Of a DNA stretch of 64,000 nt, positions 37,331 to 49,032 are shown piece by piece (positions within the stretch are counted from its first letter, which is position 1; every line of letters starts with the position of its first letter). A program made the translations under genes and the position numbers. The stretch spans positions 180,273,956 through 180,337,955 of the forward strand of contig CP136063.1 in NCBI GenBank assembly GCA_032622095.1, read 5' to 3'. The stretch comes from Siphonodentalium dalli (Eukaryota; Mollusca; Scaphopoda; Gadilida; Siphonodentaliidae). Below the pieces are notes generated by a model. The model saw nothing but the letters and a program-made list of their open reading frames with translations, was not told the origin of the DNA and searched no databases.

Positions 37331-37431
37331 CTGGCGTGTTTGAAGATAACAACAACAGTGGTCGCCATAAAGGCCAGGGAGATCGTCGACAGAATGACCG
37401 TTACAACAAAATTCTCAGTCAAAGCCACCAC
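37331..37431 (-). CDS. receptor exon, TM1
   Basis: The exon is 101 bases, phase 0 in and phase 2 out. It begins VVALTENFVVTVILSTISLA and continues to VVVIFKHA with a split Arg. This is one hydrophobic helix of about 24 residues ending in Lys-His-Ala-Arg, as TM1 does in class B and adhesion receptors. The acceptor is attaattcgtag and the donor gtgagtttc. A short LINE reverse-transcriptase remnant lies 64 bases away on the other strand. Confidence 0.8.
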
Positions 37432-37494
37432 CTACGAATTAATAATAACATGCGTTACACATTGCGACCATGCTATCCTATAGAGGGTATCAAA

Positions 37495-37590
37495 ATGGAT
37501 ATTCACCTATATTTATTTGTATTATTATATGCCGACGACATCGTGCTGATGTATTCGCAGACACTGTTATATGCCACCCAGGAACGCCAT
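37495..37590 (+). pseudogene. LINE reverse transcriptase remnant (YADD)
   Basis: A short frame reads MDIHLYLFVLLYADDIVLM, the RT catalytic motif with its hydrophobic lead. It is about 30 codons and ends without other RT motifs. A C-terminal LINE piece on the same strand at 39.2 kb may come from the same insertion. Confidence 0.6.
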
Positions 37591-37784
37591 AACATTACAT
37601 ATGGGGGGGGGGGCAATGTATAATCCGTATAGCCTTGGTAACAGAAAGTTGTTACCTTATGCAGAGGAGTAATGTCTGCAGTAAAAGATCATGGTGGTGC
37701 AAAAATGTGTTTTGACCATCTTGGTCATCAACCCACACCGACCTACCTCCTTGCTATTTAGTCTACAACAGCTGCCTGACTCAC

Positions 37785-37879
37785 CTGTAATTCTTCACTC
37801 TGTTTGTATGCTAGAATACATAGCCCGCCGATGGGGCAAGAGCATTCAAATTGTGTAGAAGAATTCACCATATGTTCAT
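37785..37879 (-). CDS. receptor exon, second half of GPS
   Basis: The exon is 95 bases, two-base start and phase 0 end, 31 residues. The acceptor is acgttcacag and the donor gtgagtcag. It holds QFECSCPIGGLCILAYKQSE, which lines up with the family pattern C-x-C-x-H-L-T-x-F-A-x-L just before TM1. The His-Leu-Thr/Ser cleavage triplet is replaced by PIGG. An N-linked site (NSS) precedes it. It joins in phase, across a 353-base intron, to the TM1 exon. Confidence 0.75.
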
Positions 37880-38312
37880 CTGTGAACGTCATTCTATATA
37901 AGCGACCACTAAAATTGATGGAAATTAACATTAATACAAGGCTAATATCGCGCGCACGTTTTGGCGATTACATACATGTATAAATAAATTTCGTTTGTTT
38001 GCAGACGTATCTTTCATTGAAACAATAACTTACGAGATGCGCTTGTTCGTGTGCCTATTTGAGCCCATTTGGTAATTACATTAGTTCACAGAGTTCCCTT
38101 TCGTCGTCCAGATACATGTATTGCAATTCATGTGGCAACCCAAAAAAATGAAGAAATAAACAAACATTACATAGCCGTATAATCCTCTCATCCCACACAC
38201 CGATATGGAGCTTAACGGGAATAATTAAAATATACAAACGAAATCCAAAAACGGCACCAATACTATATATCTATAAACTATTCATTGCTGGCACGCTTCG
38301 AAATCAACTTAA

Positions 38313-38904
38313 AGGGGTACTGTACGCCATTTTCAATAAATTCCCGGTGATAACAACGATCTATTATCGATACTATATAGAAATATAAGTAATTTGAGTC
38401 GAAGATGTATTCTGTAAACGCTCAGGTTAATAGGCTATCTTAAAATTTAATAATTTAAAAGTTAATAATTTAATATAAATTGATTTTATGGCTCCAGCCA
38501 TAAAATGGCGTCTCTTAAAATTGGAATTTCCGTGTACAAAACGTAATCAAATTATAATTGAGGGATACTGGATTAATAAAACAATTGCACACACGATCGT
38601 TTAAAACATTATGCTTATACGGGGAGAAAACCCAAGCCACTCATTGACTAGTGACCATACACTAACTTAAATGAGTATATGGGACTACTAAGCATATAAT
38701 ATAATGTTTATTTGATTCATTTGGTTGAAAACTGTACAAAAATTACTCGACAACGACAATTTGTATTTTTGCATTCCGGTAAATTTGCCATCCGTAACAA
38801 TACTTCGTACTCAACAGACTTTCAAAAAATGGAAAAGTTGTTACCTTATTCTCCGACTCGGGGATTATAGAAACCAACAACAACATCTTGGGTACAGTAC
38901 CCCT
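38313..38904. mobile_element. MITE with TTAA duplication, AGGGGTACTGTA ends
   Basis: Perfect inverted ends aggggtactgta and tacagtacccct, flanked by TTAA at 38309-38312 and 38905-38908. The length is 592 bp. The 69-codon frame at 38725 lies within it and is not a gene. Confidence 0.75.
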
Positions 38905-39165
38905 TTAAGTACTGGGGCAGTTAAAGCCATGTAGACAATTTAACGCCATTTGAAGACGTACTGATGCATGGTCGTTCTTCAACCGGTTTCAATTGTTTTC
39001 CAGTGATATATTGCGAAGTATGTTTGTTGAAACATTAAAATTTTCAATTTGCAAAGATTATGCAACCAGGAAATTAATTTTATTTCAATAGTGAATTGAT
39101 TGGTCGAAAATATCCGCTAATAATGATTTGATTGACAGCTGCTGTGGAAAGGTCCATTGCTCTTC

Positions 39166-39285
39166 AAAGCCGATACATTCATCTCCGACAAACCCGTGTG
39201 TGCATGTCATGGTATAAAGGACGCACAACATTATCTAACTGAATGTCAAAGATATGTACAGTACACCAACGAGTCTTATTCATAA
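39166..39285 (+). pseudogene. LINE C-terminal Cys/His domain remnant
   Basis: The frame ISDKPVCACHGIKDAQHYL followed by TECQRYVQYT shows the C-x-C, D-A-x-H-Y-L, E-C pattern at the C-terminus of many non-LTR ORF2 proteins. It stops at 39285. Read on the other strand it looks EGF-like, which is misleading. Confidence 0.6.
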
Positions 39286-40379
39286 GGAATCTGATCTAGG
39301 CAACATCACAATCAAGACGCGACTACATGATTCTAATGACTTATCGCAGGAATAAAACATGATTATTCTCAGGGAAGTTTAAATATATATTATTCGATCC
39401 AAAAGATTCAAATACTAGTATATACATGTAGTTCAACCACAAGCCAATGGCTCATAACTGAACCACCATGTACATATGTAACTATATAACATACACACAA
39501 TGCGACTAGTTTTGTCCAAAACGCGTGAGAGATACTAATATAAAAAATAAGTATACATATCCAAATCATTGCGTCGTCAGCGATAACAATAGCATATTAT
39601 TCACACTCCCCACCTCTATTTCATTACTGCATATCAGACACACTACACCCAAAATGTTGATATACCACCTCACAATCTTCTCCATTCTTATAACCCACTG
39701 TACTCTTATCAAATCTACTTTCATTCAATCTCTATTTACGTCAACAAATCTGATCATCTATCAGCCCATTCAGTCAATCCAGCCCCCACTGTGTTTAGCT
39801 GAGCGATATAAGACATTTATAATAGTACCAAATAACGATTTTCAAAATTTCCCGGGAAAATTGTGACTTTGAAGAATGTATTAAAGGCATGTGAGGCCTT
39901 AATTGTCGAAAATATTCAAATTTGTTCCAAACACCGTAAACAGAAAAACATTAAAACGCATACAGTTTCGTTCATATATACCATGACCATCGCGTAAATA
40001 GCATGTTATCATAAATACCTACTATATTTTACCTAAGCAAGAGCCTGATTGTGTTACAGAGGACAGCACAATGCTACTGGCTAATCACACACAAATGGCA
40101 TAAACGCTCTTTATTAGTTCCATATCAGGAATTCACCAACAAAGAACGCTCTTAATGCTTACCATCATAATATAAACAAACACCAGAAAAGTAACTTTTT
40201 TCTGCTTTTGATTACATAACAATGGTTAAACATATGAGAATAACATACTGTTTATGCGATATTTCTTATTTATATACGGACAAAGTCTGTCTACATTTTG
40301 ATGTTCTTTCTGTTTGTGGCGGTTTTTGACGGGTGGAAATATTTTCACAGGATACCCACCGCCAAGGCCAACCGTACCT

Positions 40380-40728
40380 TTAAGCTTATTCAATCGACAG
40401 CTTGAACGACCCCTATATGTAACACGGTGGGGAATCACGTGTGTTTCGAGGTTGGTTAGTACCACGCATTTGATCACGGTTGGCTACCGATCTTTCAAAG
40501 TAACATGCGCAAATGCATGGAATCCTCTGCCATTGAACATAAAAGAGTCACCATCTCTTGACGACTTTAAAAAGTCATTGAAAACTTACTTGTTTGCGCG
40601 GCGTTTCAGAAAGTGACTTTGATATTGTGTATATTTATATTTGATGTTTATGTTTATGTCAAGCGCTTAGGGCCCGCTTATTGGCGATAAGCGCTATACA
40701 AATATTATTATTATTATTATTATTTAAA
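40380..40728 (+). pseudogene. CR1/L2-type LINE 3' end with (ATT)n tail
   Basis: The frame ends YRSFKVTCANAWNPLPLNI, then SLDDFKKSLKTYLFARRF and a stop at 40616, the usual C-terminus of CR1/L2-like ORF2. The 3' part has agcgcttagggcccgc, then gataagcgctatacaaat, then (ATT)n at 40702-40725, a typical 3' end of such LINEs. The element is 5'-truncated. Confidence 0.8.
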
Positions 40729-41142
40729 ATGTGCAAACGCACAAAAACGTAATATATGAGGAACTGACACAAAACATAGTATTTTGACTGTTATGAGCAT
40801 AATTATGCTAGTTTATTTTAAAGATAAATTTATACCTTATTTGTTCGGAAATACTCAGTAGTTTTCTATAACATTCTGCCAGTTGGAGGTTCGTGGAAGT
40901 CTATTTATATATCTAGGAGTATATATCCTTTGACAGACAGCTTTGGTCAGAATGCTAGAGCAAACAACTGTGAGTTTGGAAACAATTGAGGTATCCGCTT
41001 ATTTGAAAATAGTATAGCATATGCTGGTGGCTGCCAAAAACACTATGTAATATATCATAATCCTAGTTTATTACCTTTTTGCTCGTGTCTGGTCTCGATT
41101 GCGATCGCCTCGGCCATTTTGAATGCGCGATACTCATCAACT

Positions 41143-41180
41143 CGAAACCACGTGATTCCCCACCGTGTATAAGCTTCATG
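41143..41180 (-). repeat. inverted duplicate of the 40.42 kb word
   Basis: The minus strand reads cacggtggggaatcacgtgg, matching 40423-40442 (cacggtggggaatcacgtgt) with flanks similar for about 10 bases each side. The LINE 3' end lies between the two inverted copies. Confidence 0.5.
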
Positions 41181-42032
41181 CTTGATATCGGATCCCCTCC
41201 ATTCAATCATTATTCACTCATCATATATCATATTGTATTGAATTATGTGGAATAAATAATGTTTACTATAAGTCGAGACATTAACAACACCGCAGTAAAA
41301 ATTCTAAGCTTTGCGTGAATATCCAGCGACTGATAAATCACAGTAATCATGCAGAGGGTACTACCCATTATATGAGTAGTCCTAACATGATTATGTAGAC
41401 GTGACGGAAGCATGCATACTGTTAATGAAATACCACTTACAAGAAATATGAATAGGCTACTAAGTCGCTAGAATATGTATTATTATGTCAGTTGTAGTTT
41501 TGCCACATATCCATAGTTACGATTAAGGTTCCGGGTTTTCAACACAACTGACAAATACATCACATATAGTAATAAGTTCGAAATAGTTGACTCCGACATT
41601 ATGGTGTCCTTAAATTGCAATCGCCATGCGACCTTAATTTATATCTCTTATAGTGGCAATCAAATCATTCGTCACCGTGGAACACGATAATCTTGAGAAA
41701 CACAATCATCAAGCCTACCACTGACTATGACACAGAAAACATAATTAAGTACAAAATAATCACGGCAATCAGGACAAGATCACTTTACTGCTAGCCACAT
41801 TTTGAGCGAAACGATGTTCTCACAAACGACTCGACACAGACTCGAATAGTCATTCATTCTGCGAAAAGGTTTGTGTACCGTCGGAATACTATTAGCTGTT
41901 CGTATCTGTAGTAATTAATGTACCAAAATTCAAATTAAATTTGTTTGTTTCGTCTAAATAATATAAGTAGACATTTTAGATAGTTGGAAAGTGAGGGTGG
42001 GGCTTCACAACTCGATGTTATATAATACTAAC

Positions 42033-42097
42033 CTATAAATCATGGCACTCCCACAGACAAATGTAATTCTTGATTGTGGCGACTGACAAACGTGTAT
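42033..42097 (-). CDS. candidate exon, possible first half of the GPS
   Basis: A 65-base segment lies between a good acceptor (gtatattttcag) and a donor (gttagtatt), where the first GPS half should be. In the frame required by the exon at 42532 it is open and reads IHVCQSPQSRITFVC and a short tail, but it ends in phase 2, while the GPS exon at 37785 needs phase 1. In another frame it reads YICLWECHDL, more like a GPS C-x-W segment, but ends in a stop at the splice site. A small exon may be missing, the gene may be damaged here, or this is not an exon. Confidence 0.25.
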
Positions 42098-42531
42098 CTG
42101 AAAATATACGACACTTGTGAACACTTGGGAAATAAGTGAGTGTCTTCTCTTAAACAAAATGAAGCTAGATAAATCACAACATTACATTTTATTACAAAGA
42201 ACACACATGGAGCATTGCATCAGTCAGGGAGATGACCGGAGGGTCTTTGTTTGGAGTGGTCGTGTCCATTTTGAATTTCCAACTGCTCCCATTGAACACC
42301 AATATTCCTAGCTCTTCATTTGCAACACATTGAGTAGGAATTTTCCAACTAGCGGACTTTATTGATACCTTAAATTTCCAAAGATCGAACCAGACCCATA
42401 AAAACAAAGAATGTCACTCTGTTATTTAAGAATCAACAAAACAATATTTTTGTCCATCTGAAAGTTGACTCAGCTATGCGAATCATTTGTGATTATTTCA
42501 TCTTATACAACGCTACACACATATTATATAC

Positions 42532-42640
42532 CTGATTGTGTGTGTCGAATTTCAGCTTTACGTTATCTGGAAATACATGGGAAGTCTCGCAGTTGTCAGG
42601 GTAAACAAACTTCACTACTCTGTGCTTCATAGTTGGCATC
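42532..42640 (-). CDS. receptor exon, GAIN beta part
   Basis: The exon is 109 bases, one-base start and phase 0 end, 36 residues from MPTMKHRVVKF to KLKFDTHNQ. The acceptor ttgttcattcatctag is strong and the donor gtatataat acceptable. The segment VFPDNVKLKFDTHNQ resembles the GAIN subdomain B strand shortly before the GPS, where family members have a P-V-x-L-x-F pattern. The next expected exon should carry the first GPS Cys and Trp. Confidence 0.65.
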
Positions 42641-42741
42641 CTAGATGAATGAACAATATAGTGACTTACATTACACATGATGCAGCAGTTATGGTCGCGC
42701 TGACGTGACCAATGTTTCATCCTTACATGAATATCAGTTCA

Positions 42742-43300
42742 TCACAGTCGTAAATTTAGAAGACTTGGTTCCTCTGATATGTATGTATAGTAAATCATAA
42801 TCATGTATATTGTAGTGTTGTATAAAAATGCTCTATTCTTTGGCAAGTTTATTTTGGATATCAACATTATTTTCGTTTTCTCGATATTGACATGCAATTT
42901 CCACTTCTTGCAATACCTGTGAAAACTGTTCAGTGCCTTCTGCATTTTTAATGGCGTTTCAGTCATGAGAACGGTGTCGTCTGCGTATAAAATAATGAAT
43001 AATTTGACGTACATCTTCAAGTGAATATCAATATCTCGTGACAGTTTGATTAATCCTCCACCACCTTCTGATGTGAGAAAATCCTCTCGATCGTTCAGGT
43101 AAAGCGAGAAAAACAGGGGTGATAGTTTTACCCCTTGTCTTACCCCAGATAAGCATGGGAAACAATCAGATGTTTGATCACCCAATCTAACTTTCGACTT
43201 AATGTTAGAGTACATGTTTTTTTATAATTGTGAGAATTTTACCATTTATGTTAATGCTCGAAAGTTTGTACCAAAGTGCTTGTCTCCAAAGCAAATACCC
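42742..43300 (-). pseudogene. LINE reverse transcriptase remnant
   Basis: Open for 157 codons: SGVRQGVKLSPLFFSLYLND (RT motif 4 region), then FIILYADDTVLMTET (catalytic ADD), then SFHRYCKKWKLHVNIEKTKI. Beyond 43215 the frame shifts and continues weakly (ININGKILTII) to about 43300. The element is truncated at both ends. It is a mollusc-type non-LTR family, different from the 54 kb one. It lies just upstream of a receptor exon on the same strand. Confidence 0.85.
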
Positions 43301-43619
43301 TAATACTGTATCTAGTACGGTTTATTATTAGTTCAAACAGATTAATTTTGGTGGGAAAAATTCGTTTTGTCTTGAAAAGTGTCATTTTGGAAAAAAAATG
43401 TTAGAAATCGCACAAATGATATCTTATCAGCTGAGAAAATAAACAAACGCTTGAAATATTTAAATGTTCTAGCTGTTCAATGAATCAACTAAATTTAAGA
43501 TGTCACTTTGTTATTGGAAGATTTATTTTTTGAAAACAATTCCGTAGCTATCAATGCTGAAACAAACCATCTCTGCGCCCCTTAACTGTTAAAGTGAAAG
43601 ACATTATACCCCGTAGAGC

Positions 43620-44560
43620 AATTTGAAGTTTGGGGTAAATTGGATAAAAATGTTGGGTGTGGGCATGCAAAATCCAAGATGGCTGCTGGTAACAATGTAT
43701 TTGATAGAATATCGTTCAAATTCGATAGCTCCAATCTAGAAGTGATCCCGAACATGTCTGTCTGTAAAATTTATTAAATGTCGATTGCAGGGCGTTCCGA
43801 TTGATTCAAATGTGATAGCCAAGATGGCTGCTAGCAGCCATGTGTTTTAACGAAATTTGAAGAAAAAAATGGCTCCCATCTAGAGGTCACCCCTAAAATC
43901 CCTATGAAATTTAGTGACGATCGGACGAGGGATGTCAAAATATTTAGTCATTCAAAGAGTATAATCCAAGATTGATGCCGGCGGCCATTGTTTTCATAGA
44001 TTGTTTAAACAAAAATTCAAATTCGATAGCTCCAATCTAGAGGTGATATAAAATTTGCCTGTATATTTTCAAAACAATTCTCCAATAAATGGGGATAGTA
44101 GGGTGTGCCGATGGATTCAAATTTGAAATACAAGTCGGCTGCTGCGGTCATGAATTTCGGAAAAAAATATGGTTCTCATCTCGAGGTCACCCCGAAGATC
44201 CATATGCAATTTGGTGATGATCGGATGAGGGTGGTGGCCCGTAGGGTGTGTCAAAGTGTTTACTCATACAAAGATCCAAGATGTCTGCCGGCGGCCATGT
44301 TTTTCATTGAAAATTTCGAATTCGATAACTCCCATCTAGACGTGATCCTAAACATGCCTGTAAATTTCCCCCCCCCCAAAAAAAAAGTCCAATAAACATT
44401 TGGGCTGCATGGTGTGACGATGGCTTTAAATTTGAAATTCAAGGTGGCTGCTGGCGGCCATGTTTTTAACGAATTCTGGAATAAATCGATGGCTCCCATC
44501 TAGAGGTCACCCCGATGGTCCATATGCCGTTTGGTGACGATCAGATGAGAGATGTGCCAT
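43620..44560 (+). repeat. third 'ccaagatggc' tandem array
   Basis: Units start near 43670, 43810, 43965, 44125, 44275 and 44435, with the same words as at 8 kb (ctcccatctagaggtcaccc, gacgatcggatgaggga). A C run at 44369 breaks one unit. Confidence 0.7.
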
Positions 44561-44580
44561 GTAGGGTGTGCTAACGAACA

Positions 44581-44640
44581 TTGTGGTTAGCGTGTCGGAC
44601 TTGTAAACACAACGCTATGGGTTCGCAACTGGTCTATTTT
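44581..44640 (+). mobile_element. possible tRNA-derived SINE head
   Basis: The words gtggttagcgtgtcggactt (A-box-like) and atgggttcgcaact (B-box-like) stand at tRNA spacing, directly after the tandem array. The body to about 44780 gives an open frame without motifs. Confidence 0.45.
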
Positions 44641-45352
44641 GAGTCTCCACACAGCAGTGGCTTGGCCGATTTGATCGACGTTCAATTGTTGGATTGCTCC
44701 CTATTTCAAGTCCCGCGCCAAGTTGTGCCCATTGAGCAAGGTCGCTCGTATTGTGTGGGCTTCGCATCACTCGTGCGTTAAACGAGTACCATTCAGCTTG
44801 TCATACTGATGAGTATCAGAGCATGTTCTTATGATCAAAAGCAAGCGAGTTGGGGAAAGTAATTGGTTAATCGTTTTATAAAACTGGTCATTATTATTAG
44901 TATTGTTGACGGACGCCCGCACAGACGATGGACGCCAACCCATGGAAATAGCTCAAACTTGACAGTCAAATCGAGCCAAAAACAAGAACAACGCCGGCCT
45001 TATTCACCACAGCGACGTGGAAAATATCCATGAATTCGATTCGACCAACATACTTATCTAATGAGTGGTATTTTCCCTAAGCGTATATAAGTAATACTTA
45101 AAAGTTTAAAGTGACATGGAACATTCAACTGTGATTATAAATTAGAATAGAGAATAATCTTGATCAAAGCAGAAACTGTTGTTCTTATAAATTGTATGTT
45201 CAAGTTAGTAATTACATGTAGCAACAAACAACGCATCATTCTTATATATGAGTTATCAGCAGCGACTCGTTGAAGGTGCCGGTGTCTCGTCCCGATTATA
45301 AAACTCGAGAGATAAAATCAAGAGATTTGAGAAAATATAATAAATTAGTTAC

Positions 45353-45413
45353 CCTAACACTGGAACAAGTAAATCATCCAGTCGCTCAATTTCTACTTCT
45401 ATTATCCGGGTGT
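45353..45413 (-). CDS. receptor exon, GAIN-like (small)
   Basis: The exon is 61 bases, two-base start and phase 2 end, encoding TRIIEVEIERLDDLLVPVL. The acceptor tatatttccag is good and the donor is gtaactaat. It was found because it has exactly the phase needed between the exons at 49419 and 42532, so phase is not independent proof here. The alternating hydrophobic pattern and the short length fit an interior GAIN exon. Confidence 0.55.
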
Positions 45414-45437
45414 CTGGAAATATAATTATTATGAGTA

Positions 45438-46120
45438 ATGACTATTATCTGTAGCATCTCATTTTATCATAACATTTGTTTTGTTGCTCATTACATCACA
45501 TATTGTCACATCAGCGAGCATAACATTACGATAGAGTACGTAGAGCAGACAAAACGAGTTCTCTACTTTAAACATATTTTATGTTCCCCAGAGTATGAAT
45601 CTCAGCCTGTTCTCGCGAAAATCAGCACGTTACCCTGTGGTATCGGCTTATAATATGTATTTGGTTCATAATCGGCGTAGTATGGCATGCCACATTTTGA
45701 GTCCATGAGAGTATTTTAGTGCCATTATCGACTCATAATTTATTATAATAAAACGAATAAACCAACCCACGACGTACCAGATGTACGCTCTTTAAAATGT
45801 GTTTTCATTGTGGCCCGCGTCATAAAACCGAATAACGGATAGAAGTCCACTATCGGCTTATTTCAGATTCAAATAATCCAATATGAACCTATGTGATTAT
45901 TATAGGTCGATTATGAACATATATGCGCGAAGATATGTTGTAAATGTACATGTATACATTACAATACAAATCAGAAGAATACTATCTGAATTATAATAAT
46001 ATAGTGCACAGGGACACAGCACTTGCCCATGCATGCAATAAAATAAAGTATAAATATAAATTCCCACCTCTTCTCCTGAAAATTAGCTCATATTCAACAT
46101 ATTATTTTTTACGCTCTGTG
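45438..46120. repeat. dispersed inverted-repeat family, copy 1
   Basis: The words atcagcacgttaccctgtgg, cggcttataatatg, ccagatgtacgctctttaaa and tgtggcccgcgtcataaaac recur at 62790-63000 and 63370-63900, partly inverted (complement of gtgctgattttcgcgagaac-type sequence). A MITE-like family whose ends I could not fix. Confidence 0.5.
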
Positions 46121-46172
46121 TGAACCTGAATCGACATACCAGACGTACGCTCTTTATATGCGTTTCCACACA

Positions 46173-47392
46173 GGCACCTGGGGAAAATTACTAAAATACC
46201 AATATAGATTATCCCAGTGACAAGGTTCAAAAGATCGATTTTGGCTAAAACCACACCAACTATAAAAACCCTAATAAATTTTTGAAATCGATAATTTCAG
46301 CCAAAATATCCTCAGGTGGGTGTTATTGGCAATAAATTCCCTTTCATTTGACATATAACTAGGCTAATTGAACGAAACTAAGTCGCGATAACGTATCGGA
46401 AACTAACGAAATATGCTGAAGAATTCGGTTCGTCAATCTCCATGCCCGCTCAGAGGCTTTGACCTAGTTATACAATCAATATTTGGGCAATAATTTGTCG
46501 CGAACGTGTACTTAAACGTGATGACATAACCTATAAATGCTCAGATATCTTTCGCAAGCCATTCCGAAGCCATCCATACCTTTTTTTATTTCATCCGATG
46601 TGTTTATGCCCAATTTTTTCAACTTTATTCATCAAACGAATTCCAGAAACAAGACGTGTCTGCGACTGGCAGTAAATTGTGAAAGCGACAGTAAAACATT
46701 ATGCGGGGGTCAAGGTCACGCTATTTTCGCAGAATTTTAATATTACATCAAAACAAATTCCAATTATTTAACGATACTGTCACGTTCACTTCTGTTTCAA
46801 AATCAAATAAACTTCTTGGTACAGAGAAAATTAATAATTCAAGTGTTTCTTCAATACTCTATCCATATTGATTTTTCAAAGCCATCCTTTGTGAACTTTA
46901 CTCTCGAATATTGTCAATCAATCAGCAAGCGTCAAAATTTACTGCCAGTCGCAGACACGCCTTGTTTCTTGAATTCGTGTGATGACTAAAGTTGAAAAAT
47001 TTGACACAAACACATCGGATGAAATAAAAAAAAGGTTTGGACGGCTTCGGAATGACTTGCGGAACATATACGAGCATTTATATGTTATGTCATTACGTTT
47101 AAGTACACGTTCGCGACAAATTATTGCTCGAAAATATTGATTTTTAGAACTAGGTCAAAGGCCTCTGAGCGGACATGGAGATTGACAACCCGATTTCTTC
47201 GGCAGATTTCGTTAGTTTCCGATACGATATCTCGACTTCGCTTCGTTCAATTTCGCTGAGTTATATGTCAAATGAAAGTGAATTATTTGCCAATAAGACA
47301 CACCTGAGGAAATTTTGGCTGCAATTATCGATTTCTAGAATGTATTAGGATTTTTATAGTTGGTGTGCTTTTTGTAATTTTCCCCAGGCACT
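46173..47392. mobile_element. long fold-back element, arms about 460-515 bp
   Basis: Left arm 46173-46690 and right arm 46935-47392 are inverted copies: left starts caggcacctggggaaaatta, right ends gtaattttccccaggcac. The spacer of about 245 bp has no coding. The arms differ by many substitutions. A lone arm lies at 34915-35372. Confidence 0.85.
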
Positions 47393-48450
47393 TAAAATAC
47401 AGCAAAGGGGATCGTATAATTGTTGTTAATTTCATGTATCCAACCTCCAACACAGGTGGGTGTTGAGAGCGGTTGAATGTCATAACATAGCTGTTTAATA
47501 GTATTTTTTAAAGATCAATCGTTCTTTATATTCTATGTACACGCGTAACTCCCTGTGGACCCAGCTCAGCCAATGTCTCACACCCAGGCGAATAAGTTAA
47601 CCATTTGGTAGGTAGGACTATATTTATGTCGCCGTACGGTTGGTGGTAGTTCTAGGGTAATATCATGTTACTGTGTAATATCTTCCATAAAATCGTCTCC
47701 TAAACACAGCCCTGTTGCTTTTGAAGATATTGTGGGGGAGGACAGACACATGTGCGTATTGAGGATATGTTAACTGGAGAAGAGCGTCAGAGTGACTACA
47801 TTTGGCCATTCAATAACCAGGGAAAGATTTACTGGACTGGCCCAGTCATGACTGGCTTGACATATTTCGATTGTCCAACTATATTTCCCATCCATTGTTT
47901 TGTCAATAATAACCAGAATGTATCTTGACACTGCGATAAACTAAAACTGAGTACAGAGGATATACATCAGCATCATTGTGACTTAGCAAAATAATAACTC
48001 GTACGTTAAAATCATTGTCTGTTATTAGATTGAGTTTCCATACGAAATAAAATATTGTACAACTATTCCAGCTGCAGCTTCGGACTACCCTTCGAATTAT
48101 GGTCGGGCTAAAGACTGCTATATAGCTGCAACGGTCACCCGTTTTGCCGCTGCGTTATGATGCAGCATCCCTCTGGCACATCTTCATTGAGACAAGCGTG
48201 CGCATAACTAAATTCCAACATTGAAAAATAATCAAGACGAAATTCAAAGAAACATGGTAGACAAAAACACCATAAATGAATAAACAGAAAACGGCAAATA
48301 TCAGAACAACAATACGACAGATAACACTTTAATCTGAAACACTGTGGCGAGGCGTGACAAACCGATCGATGGAGCCGGGTCAAATTAATCACCAGAGGAT
48401 CGAAGTGGATCACGAGATACATGTCGGTCATACTCGGAGGTCAATACCGC
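47393..48450. other. no recognised gene
   Basis: Receptor intron. The 98-codon minus-strand frame at 48135-48431 has no recognisable domain and no splice pair that fits the receptor phases. Confidence 0.35.
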
Positions 48451-48453
48451 AGG

Positions 48454-48728
48454 TGATACGGCCACCCTAATACAACGAGGACTCACCAACTACCTCATAT
48501 GATACGGCCACCCTAATATAACGAGGACTCCCCAACCACCTCACATGATACGGCAACCCTAATACAACGAGGACTCCCCAAACACCTCACAGGATGCAGC
48601 GCACGTGATACGGCCACCCTAATACAACGAGGACTCCCCAAACACCTCACATGATGCAGCGCACGTGATATGGCCACCCCAATACAACGGGGACTCCCCA
48701 ACCACCTCACAGGATGAAGCGCACGACT
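48454..48728. repeat. tandem repeat with 46-bp and 60-bp units
   Basis: The word tgatacggccaccctaatac starts near 48454, 48500, 48546, 48606 and 48666. The last units carry an extra 14 bp (gatgcagcgcacg). The repeat makes an 83-codon minus-strand frame that is an artefact. Confidence 0.85.
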
Positions 48729-49032
48729 GAATAGTGCCAAATGGGGGATTTTTATCGCCCGCAATGGAGCGGTGGACCTATTCTAACCCGGGCATGAATG
48801 TGGTGTACCCGATAAGTGGAAATCTATAATACACAGACCGCATACAGATTGACTAACGCATACCGTTTGAAACGATATCCTTATGACTGTAGCCTATCTC
48901 AGCATATCTGCGGATACCTGTGGATGAAGAATTAAAACATGTCAAAAGAAAACAAAATGTGACAAAGGTATTCTAAATGTAACGAAGTATGGGACCAAAG
49001 CAGTTCGTCTTGCTTTCAGCCAGAGTCATATA

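Noticed and set aside
29388-37431. Two hydrophobic exons read first as M2 and M3 of a Cys-loop (nicotinic-like) receptor
   Set aside because: On the minus strand their order would be reversed for that family, and further in-phase exons with GPS and class B GPCR marks fit much better.
39121-39260. EGF-like wording on the minus strand (TCTHGFVGDEC), as a possible receptor exon
   Set aside because: The plus strand reads as the LINE C-terminal Cys/His motif in a consistent frame, and no minus-strand splice pair gives an open exon.
48513-48764. 83-codon minus-strand frame with internal repeats
   Set aside because: The repeats are the 46/60-bp DNA tandem units; no protein family and no splice fit.
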